The notes beneath the pieces are model-generated. The model was not told the origin of the DNA and made no database searches. It saw nothing but the letters and a program-made list of their open reading frames with translations. This document shows positions 9,492 through 17,636 of a stretch of DNA of 64,000 nucleotides, in pieces. Position numbers and translations under genes: made by a program. Origin of the DNA: Pseudomonadota bacterium (GTDB taxonomy: Bacteria; Pseudomonadota; Gammaproteobacteria; Burkholderiales; Burkholderiaceae_B). Within the stretch, counting starts at the first letter, position 1, and each line of letters opens with the position of its first letter. Location: positions 124,001 to 188,000 of the forward strand of contig JAEWEV010000025.1 in assembly GCA_023389155.1 (NCBI GenBank). Direction: 5' to 3'.

Positions 9492-9953
9492 ATGTTGAAA
9501 ATCAGTGAAGTCTTGCGGGTCAAAGGCAATATCCTTTACACCGCCACACCGGATCAGTCGGTGGCAGAAGCCATTGCCACTATGAGCGAGCGCGATATCG
9601 GTTCACTTGTCATCATGGAACAGGGGCAACTTACCGGAATGCTGACGTTCCGCGAAATCATCCGCCACTTGAGCGACGCTGCCAGCTCTGCAGAAAACAC
9701 CACGATTCGCAAAATCATGGATGATGCTCCCGTCAGCGTCTCACCCAATACCGAAGCCGAGGAGGTTCGCAGGCTCATGCTCGAACACCATGCTCGCTAC
9801 GTCCCGGTGATGGATGGTCCGGTGCTGATGGGCGTAATTTCGTTTTACGATATGGCGCGTGCCATGCTGGAAGCTTCCAAGTTCGAAAACAAGATGCTCA
9901 AGGCCTATATTCGCGATTGGCCGGGTGAAGCGGAAGAAGAGGAAAAAGACTGA
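9492..9953 (+). CDS. Tandem CBS-domain protein
   Basis: A stand-alone pair of CBS domains (153 residues), a fold that senses adenosine ligands. CBS1 covers roughly residues 8-65 (VAEAIATMSERDIGSLVIMEQGQLTGMLTFREI). CBS2 covers about 75-130 (APVSVSPNTEAEEVRRLMLEHHARYVPVMD...VISFYDM). An acidic tail (EAEEEEKD) ends the protein. A very strong AGGAGG lies 7 bases before the ATG. A terminator follows at once, so it is monocistronic. Its partner protein is not indicated by the context. Confidence 0.85.
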   Translation: MLKISEVLRVKGNILYTATPDQSVAEAIATMSERDIGSLVIMEQGQLTGMLTFREIIRHLSDAASSAENTTIRKIMDDAPVSVSPNTEAEEVRRLMLEHHARYVPVMDGPVLMGVISFYDMARAMLEASKFENKMLKAYIRDWPGEAEEEEKD

Positions 9954-9958
9954 TTTCC

Positions 9959-9976
9959 GGGGGCCAGAAGGCCCCC
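9959..9976 (+). terminator. Terminator after the CBS-domain gene
   Basis: A perfect 7-bp GC stem (GGGGGCC / GGCCCCC) with an AGAA loop begins 6 bases after the stop codon. The T-run after it is weak (TACTTATTT). Confidence 0.65.
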
Positions 9977-10133
9977 TACTTATTTCCGCTACGGCACAAA
10001 GCGCTGGATTGCCCCGCCTTCAGGCATCAGAATTTCCCCTGGAAAATGGGCAGGTATTTCCGTAGAAACGGCTGACGTCTTTCAGTCGGAAAGGCATAGA
10101 TCGCCCCTTTTACAGCCGCGGTAAACGGCACCC

Positions 10134-10940
10134 CTAAGTCGTCTTCCACATATCCTTCTCAGCACACATGAAACGGTTTGGATGGCTCGCGTCCTTAGGC
10201 TGATACGTCCACGTGGTGATGTGGATTTTCTTCTCCGGGTACAGATCCAGTACATTCATCGAATTGGGAACATGGCGTCGCACCCGTAATGAGGTGGTGG
10301 TCCCCCCCTGCACCACAAGAATGGGATTGGGCAGCTCGGGATAGCGTTGGTTAAGCGGGTAGACGTAGGGAACATGGATGTGTCCCCCCAGGATCAGATC
10401 GACGCCCGCAGCCGACCACGCGTGAATCGCCGCTTCATGATTTTCCACCAGTTGATTTTCATCCGCCTCGTCCAGAACATGAAACGGATGATGCGCCACG
10501 ACGATCACGCCTTTTCCGGCCGGGTTGTCACGCGCCAGTTGCTCGACTCTGCGAATCTGCGTATCCGTCACGATGCCACGCTTGTGCCGAAAGGGTGTGG
10601 TGGTATTGACGCCCACCACGATCGCGTTCATGGTTTCGAAGACCGGCTCGACTTCCTTGTGCAAATACCGACGATACCTGCCATAGGGATTCAGAAACCG
10701 CTCCCACAGTGCAAACAGAGGGATATCGTGGTTTCCGGGAATACAGAGTACCGGCGCTGGCAGTGCTTTCAGATAGGCATTGGCCGCAAGGAACTCACTG
10801 GATTTTGCCCTTTGAGTAATATCGCCGGAAACGATGCATAGTGCCGGAGACAATTCCCGGATCGTGTGAACCAGCGCGTTTAGCACACTTGCATTGACCG
10901 TGCCAAAGTGAACGTCCGAAAGCTGGATAATCCGATACAT
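10134..10940 (-). CDS. Calcineurin-like metallophosphoesterase
   Basis: A 268-residue cytoplasmic phosphoesterase with the complete two-metal signature set: QLSDVHFG at the N-terminus, SGDITQR near residue 40, CIPGNHDIP near 69, VVAHHPFH in the middle and GGHIHVPY near 195. The class covers phosphodiesterases and lipid or nucleotide phosphatases, and the substrate is not evident. It is the last gene of a three-gene operon, 5 bases after the diacylglycerol-kinase-like gene, so a lipid-phosphate substrate is a reasonable inference but unproven. It is not LpxH-like enough to name. Confidence 0.85.
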   Translation of the reverse strand: MYRIIQLSDVHFGTVNASVLNALVHTIRELSPALCIVSGDITQRAKSSEFLAANAYLKALPAPVLCIPGNHDIPLFALWERFLNPYGRYRRYLHKEVEPVFETMNAIVVGVNTTTPFRHKRGIVTDTQIRRVEQLARDNPAGKGVIVVAHHPFHVLDEADENQLVENHEAAIHAWSAAGVDLILGGHIHVPYVYPLNQRYPELPNPILVVQGGTTTSLRVRRHVPNSMNVLDLYPEKKIHITTWTYQPKDASHPNRFMCAEKDMWKTT

Positions 10941-10945
10941 ACCCG

Positions 10946-11968
10946 TTATGATTCCTGTGATTTCTGTGCTGCCACCGGCATCAGAACTTTGAGCAGATCT
11001 TTATTGGCTTTTACGGTAAAGGGGGCATCCAATGTATGCACTTCCCCGTCCATGGCAACCTCGATCGTGCGACTGCCTCTCTTTTTATCAATATCCAGGG
11101 ACTCAAACGGAAAACTGATAATCTGCCGATCCTGGTTCAGCCGCTTGAAAATCAGTTTCAATGCCAGCAGGAGCATGCGCTTGCGGCTTGCAGGCTTGAG
11201 CACGATGCCATATAGAAAGCCCTGTCCCATTTGTTCGTCATACTGTACACCAGCCTGCTGTGCCTGCATATTATTGTTGCAGGCCATGAAACTGACGGTT
11301 TTGACAACCTGACGCCCATCCCCCTTATTGAATTGCAGGATGTAAGAACGGCCATACTTCATAATGGTCGAAAAAGCAGCAAAAATGGCTACGCCGCGGC
11401 GACGGCCGAACTGGTTTTTCCATTCTTCACGGTCTGCCAGCAATTGCGAATACAGGCCCAGCGTGGCATTCACGATAAAATGTACGCCGCCAATCTCACC
11501 AGTCTGTACGGGACGGATTTCCCCATCCAGCAAATCGCGCAGGGCAATATCGGTATCCAGCGACAGACCGTGATCCCGCGCGAACATATTGAACGTGCCA
11601 AATGGCACAACGGCCATGGGAAACTGTTCCCGAATGGCGTGGTTGGCCATAGCGCTGATCGTGCCATCACCACCGGCCACCACCAGCACGGCATCATGCT
11701 TTTTGACCAACGCCACCGCTTCCTTTTGCTTTTCTTCGTGGCTATCTTCCGGAAAAATGCAGACAACATGATATTCATGACCTTGCATGGCCGTCTCGAT
11801 TTTCCCCAAAAATTCTTCGGTATCCTGATTACCTGAATTAGCGTTGGTAATAAACACAAAGGTGCGCCGGGTCTCACCACGCACGTCCGCCTCACCGCCA
11901 CCGGAATCGGTCTGCGTACGCTCGTCTGGTGAAGCGAATACCTCCTGTCCCTGGGTATGATTCGTCAT
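10946..11968 (-). CDS. Diacylglycerol-kinase-family lipid kinase
   Basis: A 340-residue protein of the DAGK catalytic (YegS/DgkB) family that phosphorylates a lipid hydroxyl with ATP. A hydrophilic Gln/Glu/Arg-rich N-terminus of about 30 residues precedes the nucleotide-binding motif VFITNANSGNQD. VVAGGDGTISAMAN, the family's GGDGT motif, follows at about residues 98-111, then VPFGTFNMFARDHGL. The C-terminal beta-sandwich holds VAMDGEVHTLDAPF. It starts 11 bases after the alcohol dehydrogenase stop and ends 5 bases before the phosphoesterase, so the three are very likely one operon. The lipid acted on is unknown. Confidence 0.85.
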   Translation of the reverse strand: MTNHTQGQEVFASPDERTQTDSGGGEADVRGETRRTFVFITNANSGNQDTEEFLGKIETAMQGHEYHVVCIFPEDSHEEKQKEAVALVKKHDAVLVVAGGDGTISAMANHAIREQFPMAVVPFGTFNMFARDHGLSLDTDIALRDLLDGEIRPVQTGEIGGVHFIVNATLGLYSQLLADREEWKNQFGRRRGVAIFAAFSTIMKYGRSYILQFNKGDGRQVVKTVSFMACNNNMQAQQAGVQYDEQMGQGFLYGIVLKPASRKRMLLLALKLIFKRLNQDRQIISFPFESLDIDKKRGSRTIEVAMDGEVHTLDAPFTVKANKDLLKVLMPVAAQKSQES

Positions 11969-11979
11969 TGTCTTTCCGA

Positions 11980-13038
11980 TCAGGGCGTCAATACCGCCCT
12001 GCCTATCACTTTGCCTGCATGCAGGGCCATCAAGGTTTCATCTGCCTGATCCAGTGGGTGCCGACTGACTGGAATGGGTCGAATACCGCCCTTTCTGACC
12101 AGTGCCATCAGTTCCTCCAACTCAGCCAGATTGCCCACATACGATCCCTGCACCGTAGCTGCCTTGAGGGGGAAAAGCGCCAGAGGCCATTCACTCTGAC
12201 CGCCAAACAGCCCGATAATGACCAGGTTTCCGCCCTTGGCAAGTAGGTTGAACGCCTGAGTGGACGTGGAAGGCGCACCTACGTAATCAATCACCGACCA
12301 GATATGCTGCGTGCCTGCCGCCGCCTGGATATCGGCAGTCAGTGTTTTACTGGCGCCATCGACCGCAGCCAGCGCACCAGCCTGCAGCGCCGCTTCGCGC
12401 TTGGCCGGATCAATATCCACGACAATGGCGCCTTTACCCCCCATGGCGTGCAGCCACTGCAGGCACATCAGGCCCAGCCCACCCGCACCAAATATCACTA
12501 CAGGTTCACTCTGCAGCACAGCCGGGTCAAACTTCCTGAGTGCCGAATAGGTGGTCAGGCCGGAACACGCGTATGGAGCGGCCTGTACGGGGTCCATATC
12601 GCCGATATCAATCAGATATTTGGGGTGAGGAACCAGAATCTGGGTAGCGTAACCGCCATGGCGGTGTATTCCAAGGCAGGCTGGTGCAGCGCACAGATTC
12701 TCATCTCCCCGCTGACAGACCACACAGCTGCCACAGCCAATCCAGGGATAAATCAGGTAATTCTTGCCCACTTCCAGTTCGCCAGCATCAGGGCCGGTCG
12801 CCCGTACCACCCCGACTGTCTCATGCCCTGGCGTCAGGGGCAGATTGACACCCCTGTCCTTGAGTTCGAGGCGTTTTCCCTGACCAAGATCGTACCCGCC
12901 TTCCCACAGATGCAGATCACTATGACATACGCCTGCCGCCTTCACATCCAGGAGAACCTCGGTTCCCTTCGGAACCAGATCCTCTTTTTCCAGCATCTGC
13001 AGGGGGGCTTTGAAACCGGTAATGCAGTAACACTTCAT
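11980..13038 (-). CDS. Zinc-dependent alcohol dehydrogenase (MDR superfamily)
   Basis: A 352-residue NAD(P)-dependent dehydrogenase. Catalytic zinc ligands: Cys in AAGVCHSDLH near residue 38 and His in TPGHETVG near 71. The structural zinc site is CGSCVVCQRGDENLC near 101-115. The Rossmann motif GAGGLGLMCLQ is near 183, followed by the Asp of VVDID, which favours NAD. The preferred alcohol or aldehyde cannot be told. It is the first gene of an operon with a lipid-kinase-like protein and a metallophosphoesterase, an unusual partnership. Confidence 0.9.
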   Translation of the reverse strand: MKCYCITGFKAPLQMLEKEDLVPKGTEVLLDVKAAGVCHSDLHLWEGGYDLGQGKRLELKDRGVNLPLTPGHETVGVVRATGPDAGELEVGKNYLIYPWIGCGSCVVCQRGDENLCAAPACLGIHRHGGYATQILVPHPKYLIDIGDMDPVQAAPYACSGLTTYSALRKFDPAVLQSEPVVIFGAGGLGLMCLQWLHAMGGKGAIVVDIDPAKREAALQAGALAAVDGASKTLTADIQAAAGTQHIWSVIDYVGAPSTSTQAFNLLAKGGNLVIIGLFGGQSEWPLALFPLKAATVQGSYVGNLAELEELMALVRKGGIRPIPVSRHPLDQADETLMALHAGKVIGRAVLTP

Positions 13039-13311
13039 GGTTTTACAACTCCTGTATTCGTGTCAGCCGGGTCGGTAATCGTACCGTACACGTCGGTCGG
13101 GAATGGATATTGTATATGAGGGTTTCAGCTTGCCACCAGGAGTGACCTGCCGCCCGGTCAATTCAATACCGGAACGCCAGGAATATAGACATAATTATTT
13201 GATATTTCACTTTGGCGGAACGATGGCCTAGACTGGTCATCAGGCTGGTGAAGGTTGCCTGACGACTTATCGTCTGCAACCCGGGCAGAATCTCTATAAC
13301 AGGAAAAATCG

Positions 13312-13602
13312 ATGAAACCGGATCCGAAATGGTCGTTTGTACTGACGGTGCTGCTTTTTGCAGGCATGATGATCGGCCTGTCGCTATCGGTTCTGAATGA
13401 TTTCATGGCCGATACTGCCCCGCTTAGCGGACGTAATATTTTTGTGATGAGCATGCATGTGATCTGGCTGCTGTTGTGGTCAATCGCGACCGTATGTGCG
13501 CTGAAATATGCCTTCCGCCCAGGCGACAAATCCCATCGTAAGCAACGCGACCCTTCTACGTCTTCTCGTCAGGTCCGAAATCCAGCGACCTCTGAATATT
13601 GA
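13312..13602 (+). CDS. Small two-helix membrane protein, unknown
   Basis: A 96-residue protein with two hydrophobic segments, about residues 8-30 (FVLTVLLFAGMMIGLSLSVL) and 44-66 (FVMSMHVIWLLLWSIATVCA), then a hydrophilic basic tail. ACAGGA lies about 8 bases before the ATG. The last 47 bases overlap the end of the convergent ferredoxin gene, so the tail is constrained by the opposite strand. I do not recognise a family. The membrane pattern and ribosome site make it more likely real than not. Confidence 0.6.
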   Translation: MKPDPKWSFVLTVLLFAGMMIGLSLSVLNDFMADTAPLSGRNIFVMSMHVIWLLLWSIATVCALKYAFRPGDKSHRKQRDPSTSSRQVRNPATSEY

Positions 13603-13888
13603 ATTCTTCACCCAGCGATGGCTGTTCGACAATCGGCAACTGCGTTGCTTCAATCTGCAACGCTCCAGTCGGTACGCAGCAGCATGGCAGGATCTCATCC
13701 TTGGCAATGTAGGCCAGCGGCTCGGTCAGATACCTGACCGTTCCGGACACAAGATGGGTCCGGCATGAACCGCAGTAGCCCGCGCGACACTGGAACTCCA
13801 CTTCGTGGTTTGTCCGTTCCAGCCCTTCCAGCAGCGTTTCTCCCTCCAGCAATTCAAACCTGCTGTTGGTCGTTACGACAGATGTCAT
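13556..13888 (-). CDS. yfaE: 2Fe-2S ferredoxin for ribonucleotide reductase (YfaE-like)
   Basis: A 110-residue plant-type ferredoxin. Cluster ligands are in CRAGYCGSC (C-x4-C-x2-C) plus a Cys in LPCCC about 30 residues later. In E. coli the YfaE protein maintains the diferric-tyrosyl radical cofactor of NrdB. The start codon overlaps the nrdB stop by 4 bases (ATGA), so the two are translationally coupled, which strongly supports that role. The 3' end overlaps the convergent small membrane gene by 47 bases. Confidence 0.9.
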   Translation of the reverse strand: MTSVVTTNSRFELLEGETLLEGLERTNHEVEFQCRAGYCGSCRTHLVSGTVRYLTEPLAYIAKDEILPCCCVPTGALQIEATQLPIVEQPSLGEEFNIQRSLDFGPDEKT

Positions 13889-15018
13889 AGTTCAAAGTGC
13901 TGCAGATCGTCGGTATTCATTTGTGAATCGATTTGGCCGATCAGGTAAGAACTGATTTCGACCTCCTGTGGAGCAACCTGCACATTGTCTGAAGACAGCC
14001 AGGCATTGATCCACGGAATCGGATTCTGCCTTACGTCCGCGAATGCCGCCGGCAGACCGACAGCCTGCATGCGAAGATTGGTAATATATTCAACATACTG
14101 GCACAGAATATCCTTATTCAGCCCAATCATCGAGCCTCCCTTGAACAGGTATTCAGCCCACTCTTTCTCCTGCTGGGCAGCCTGCTTGAACAGATCAAAG
14201 CATTGATCCTGTGTCTCTTTGGCGATGTCCGCCATTTCGGGATCATCGGTGCCGCTGCGCAGGATGTTGATCATGTGCTGCGTGCCGGTCAAATGCAGCG
14301 CTTCATCACGGGCTATCAGCTTGATGATCTTCGCATTGCCCTCCATAAGCTCACGCTCGGCGAACGCGAAAGAGCACGCAAAACTGACGTAGAAACGGAT
14401 GGCTTCCAGAACGTTGACCACCATCAGGCACAGATAAAGCTTCTTCTTGAGTTCTCGCAAAGACACTTCGACCTGCTCGCCGGCCAGCATGTGCGTGCCC
14501 TCGCCGAACTGGTTATACAGTTGCGTATACGAAATCACATCATCGTAATAGAAAGCGATATCACGCGCGCGCTTCAGAATGTATTCATTGGCCACGATAT
14601 CGTCGAACACCAACGAAGGATTGGTCACGATGTTGCGAATGATATGCGTATACGAACGTGAGTGGATCGTTTCGGAAAACGACCAGGTCTCTATCCACGT
14701 TTCCAGTTCAGGAATGGAAACCAGCGGTAGCAACGCCACGTTGGGGCTGCGTCCCTGAATGGAATCGAGCAGCGTCTGATACTTCAGGTTGCTGATAAAA
14801 ATATGCTTCTCGTGTTCGGGCAGCGACTGATAGTCGATCCTGTCCTGGGATACGTCGACCTCTTCAGGTCGCCAGAAAAAGGACAGTTGCTTCTCGATCA
14901 GCTTCTCGAAAATTTCGTACTTCTGCTGATCATAACGCGCCACGTTGACCGACTGACCAAAGAACATGGGTTCCTTCATCTGGTCGTTCGGAACCTGACA
15001 AAATGTGCTGTATGACAT
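13885..15018 (-). CDS. nrdB: Class Ia ribonucleotide reductase, beta subunit
   Basis: Carries the diiron centre and tyrosyl radical that drive deoxyribonucleotide synthesis by NrdA. The 377-residue protein follows E. coli-type NrdB: SFFWRPEEVD near the N-terminus, an iron-ligand ETIHSRSYTHIIRN stretch containing the radical Tyr, a second ligand set in IARDEALHLTGTQH, and an acidic Asp/Phe/Leu-containing C-terminal tail of the kind that docks into NrdA. It lies between nrdA (28 bases upstream) and the ferredoxin gene. Confidence 0.97.
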   Translation of the reverse strand: MSYSTFCQVPNDQMKEPMFFGQSVNVARYDQQKYEIFEKLIEKQLSFFWRPEEVDVSQDRIDYQSLPEHEKHIFISNLKYQTLLDSIQGRSPNVALLPLVSIPELETWIETWSFSETIHSRSYTHIIRNIVTNPSLVFDDIVANEYILKRARDIAFYYDDVISYTQLYNQFGEGTHMLAGEQVEVSLRELKKKLYLCLMVVNVLEAIRFYVSFACSFAFAERELMEGNAKIIKLIARDEALHLTGTQHMINILRSGTDDPEMADIAKETQDQCFDLFKQAAQQEKEWAEYLFKGGSMIGLNKDILCQYVEYITNLRMQAVGLPAAFADVRQNPIPWINAWLSSDNVQVAPQEVEISSYLIGQIDSQMNTDDLQHFEL

Positions 15019-15046
15019 TATTTTCTCTTACTCTATGACTGCATGA

Positions 15047-17320
15047 TCAGATCTTGCACGCACCGCTCTCGCAGTCGTCCTTTGCCTGATCTTCCTGTTT
15101 ATCTTCCGCACCATCACGGGTATTCTGGTAATACAGTGTCTTGACGCCAAATTTGTATGCCGTGAGCAGATCTTTAATCATCTGATTCATGGGCACACGA
15201 CCGCCTTCAAAACGGGAAGGATCGTAATTCGTGTTAGCCGAAATGGACTGGTCAACAAATTTCTGCATGATGCCGACAATCTGCAGATAGCCGTCGTTAC
15301 CCGGCATGCTCCACAGCAACTCGTATTTATCCTTAAGTCGCTCGTATTCGGGTACCACCTGTTTCAGAATGCCATCCTTAGACGCCTTGACCGACACCAA
15401 TCCGCGAGGAGGCTCAATGCCATTGGTGGCGTTGGAAATCTGAGACGAGGTCTCAGAAGGCATTAATGCCGTCAGCGTGGAATTGCGCAGTCCATGCGTG
15501 GTGATCTCCTTGCGCAGGGTTTCCCAATCCAGATGCAGCGGCTCCTTGCAGATACCATCGAGGTCCTTTTTATAGGTATCGATGGGCAAAATACCCTTGG
15601 CGTACGTGGTTTCGTTAAAGGCCGTGCAGGGGCCGAATTCTTTGGCCAGACCCACCGAGGCCTTGAGCAGGTAATACTGAATGGCCTCGAAAGTCCGGTG
15701 AGTGAGTGCATTGCCGCTACCATCGGAATATTTGGCATTGTTCTTGGCCAGATAATAGGCATAATTGATAACGCCAATACCCAGCGTGCGGCGCTTCATG
15801 GAACCAATGTAGGCCGCCTTGATGGGATAGTCCTGGTAATCCAGCAAAGCATCCAGTGCACGAACTGCCAGATCGGCAAGGCCTTCGAGCTCGTCCAGCG
15901 ACTCGATAGCACCAAGGTTGAAGGCCGACAAGGTGCACAGTGCAATTTCACCGTTCTCGTCGTTGATATCTTCCAGTGGTTTGGTGGGCAGTGCAATTTC
16001 CAGGCACAGGTTGCTCTGGCGTACGGGTGCCACAGCCGGATCAAACGGGCTATGCGTATTGCAATGATCCACGTTCTGGATATAGATGCGACCGGTACCG
16101 GCGCGCTCCTGCATCATCAGGGAAAACAGTTCTGTTGCCTTGACTGTGCGCTTGCGAATACCCGGCTCTTTCTCGTATTTGGCATACAGCTCTTCAAACT
16201 TGTTTTGGTCTTCGAAGAAGGCATCGTACAGACCAGGGACATCGGATGGAGAAAACAGCGTGATATCGCCGTTTCGAATCAGACGCTGATAAAGCAGACG
16301 GTTGATCTGCACGCCGTAATCCATATGACGGACGCGATTTTCTTCGACCCCGCGGTTGTTCTTCAATACCAGCAGGGATTCAATTTCCAGATGCCACATG
16401 GGATAGAACAGCGTGGCTGCACCGCCACGCACCCCACCCTGCGAGCAGCATTTGACCGCCGTCTGAAAATGTTTGTAGAAAGGGATACATCCCGTATGCT
16501 GTGCCTCTCCGCCACGAATCGGGCTGCCTACTGCACGAATACGACCCGCGTTGATGCCGATACCTGCGCGCTGGGATACATAACGCACGATAGCACTGGT
16601 TGTCGCGTTGATGGAGTCCAGACTGTCACCGCACTCAATCAGAACACATGAACTGAATTGGCGGGTTGGCGTGCGCACGCCAGACATGATCGGCGTCGGC
16701 AGGGAGATCTTGAATTGCGAAGTCGCATCGTAAAAGCCTTTTACATACGACAGTCGCGTTGCCTTCGGATATTTGGAGAACAGGCAAGCGGCCACCAAAA
16801 TGTACAGAAACTGGGGGCTCTCGTAGATTTCATGATTGACACGATTTTGCACCAGGTACTTGCCCTCAAGCTGCTTGACGGCACCGTAGGAAAAGCGCAT
16901 ATCCCGACTGTGATCAATATAGCTGTTCATTTCGTCGAGCTCTTCCCGCGTATAATCCTGCAGGATGTGGTCGTCGTATTTGCCCATTTCAGTCAGCCGG
17001 CGCACGTGGTCATAAAGAGACGGTGGATCGAACTGCTGGAATGCTTTCTTGCGCAGATGGAAAATGGCCAGGCGGGCAGCCAGATACTGATAATCAGGGC
17101 TGGCCTGGGAAATGAGATCGGCCGCGGCCTTGATAATGGTCTCGTGAATGTCTTCTGTCTTGATACCGTCATAGAACTGAATATGCGACTTCAGTTCCAC
17201 CTGCGACACGGAAACATGATCCAGGCCTTCCGCCGCCCAGGTGATAACGCGGTGAATTTTATCGAGATCGATGGGTTCTTTTCTGCCGTCACGTTTGGTG
17301 ACCAAGAGTGAGCTGTTCAT
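15047..17320 (-). CDS. nrdA: Class Ia ribonucleotide reductase, alpha subunit
   Basis: Reduces ribonucleoside diphosphates to deoxyribonucleotides in the cytoplasm. The 757-residue protein has an N-terminal ATP-cone (VTKRDGRKEPIDLDKIHRV), the redox Cys in FSSCVLIECGDS and its partner in IALCTLSAFNLG, the active-site NLCLE motif, and the shuttle cysteines at the very end (CESGACKI), identical to the E. coli-type tail. It is first in the nrdA-nrdB-ferredoxin operon, with NrdR boxes over its promoter. Confidence 0.98.
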   Translation of the reverse strand: MNSSLLVTKRDGRKEPIDLDKIHRVITWAAEGLDHVSVSQVELKSHIQFYDGIKTEDIHETIIKAAADLISQASPDYQYLAARLAIFHLRKKAFQQFDPPSLYDHVRRLTEMGKYDDHILQDYTREELDEMNSYIDHSRDMRFSYGAVKQLEGKYLVQNRVNHEIYESPQFLYILVAACLFSKYPKATRLSYVKGFYDATSQFKISLPTPIMSGVRTPTRQFSSCVLIECGDSLDSINATTSAIVRYVSQRAGIGINAGRIRAVGSPIRGGEAQHTGCIPFYKHFQTAVKCCSQGGVRGGAATLFYPMWHLEIESLLVLKNNRGVEENRVRHMDYGVQINRLLYQRLIRNGDITLFSPSDVPGLYDAFFEDQNKFEELYAKYEKEPGIRKRTVKATELFSLMMQERAGTGRIYIQNVDHCNTHSPFDPAVAPVRQSNLCLEIALPTKPLEDINDENGEIALCTLSAFNLGAIESLDELEGLADLAVRALDALLDYQDYPIKAAYIGSMKRRTLGIGVINYAYYLAKNNAKYSDGSGNALTHRTFEAIQYYLLKASVGLAKEFGPCTAFNETTYAKGILPIDTYKKDLDGICKEPLHLDWETLRKEITTHGLRNSTLTALMPSETSSQISNATNGIEPPRGLVSVKASKDGILKQVVPEYERLKDKYELLWSMPGNDGYLQIVGIMQKFVDQSISANTNYDPSRFEGGRVPMNQMIKDLLTAYKFGVKTLYYQNTRDGAEDKQEDQAKDDCESGACKI

Positions 17321-17372
17321 TGACTATCCATTTCCATGATGGTTGACGGACCGGCCTGGTGCCAGACCGACA

Positions 17373-17419
17373 AATCTATATATAGTGTTATATTTCTAGT
17401 TAGGCACAATATATAGTAT
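17373..17419 (-). promoter_or_regulatory. nrdAB promoter with two NrdR boxes
   Basis: Two 16-bp sites at 17373-17388 and 17404-17419 each match the known NrdR consensus ACACWATATATWGTGT at 14 of 16 positions. They are 31 bp apart start to start, three helical turns, the spacing seen in other nrd promoters. Read toward nrdA, a -35-like TTGTGC (17409-17404) lies in the outer box and a TATATA -10 lies in the inner box, so NrdR binding would cover the promoter. The nrdA start codon is about 50 bases downstream. Confidence 0.8.
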
Positions 17420-17530
17420 TCATCAGGATATTTCAAGCGCTTTCAGCTTCGCGCAAAACCTTGAAAAGCCACACAAGATATTGATTATTAAAACGAATTT
17501 TTAAAATATAAAAAATGTAACGGTGTGGGA

Positions 17531-17587
17531 TTTTTCCCGATATGAGCCGGGTCCACTTTTTCCACATGTGCCCGGGACATTTTTTCC
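17531..17587. repeat. Three spaced TTTTTCC motifs between nrdA and dusA
   Basis: TTTTTCC occurs at 17531, 17557 and 17581, with CCGGG between each pair, giving imperfect units of 24-26 bp. The gap 17420-17636 holds no gene that I can support. The repeats lie about 50 bases downstream of the dusA stop codon. No stem with a U-run is obvious. Confidence 0.35.
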
Positions 17588-17636
17588 CTCTGCAGCAACA
17601 AATTTTTCGTCAACACACCAAGCCCGTCGCTGACGC

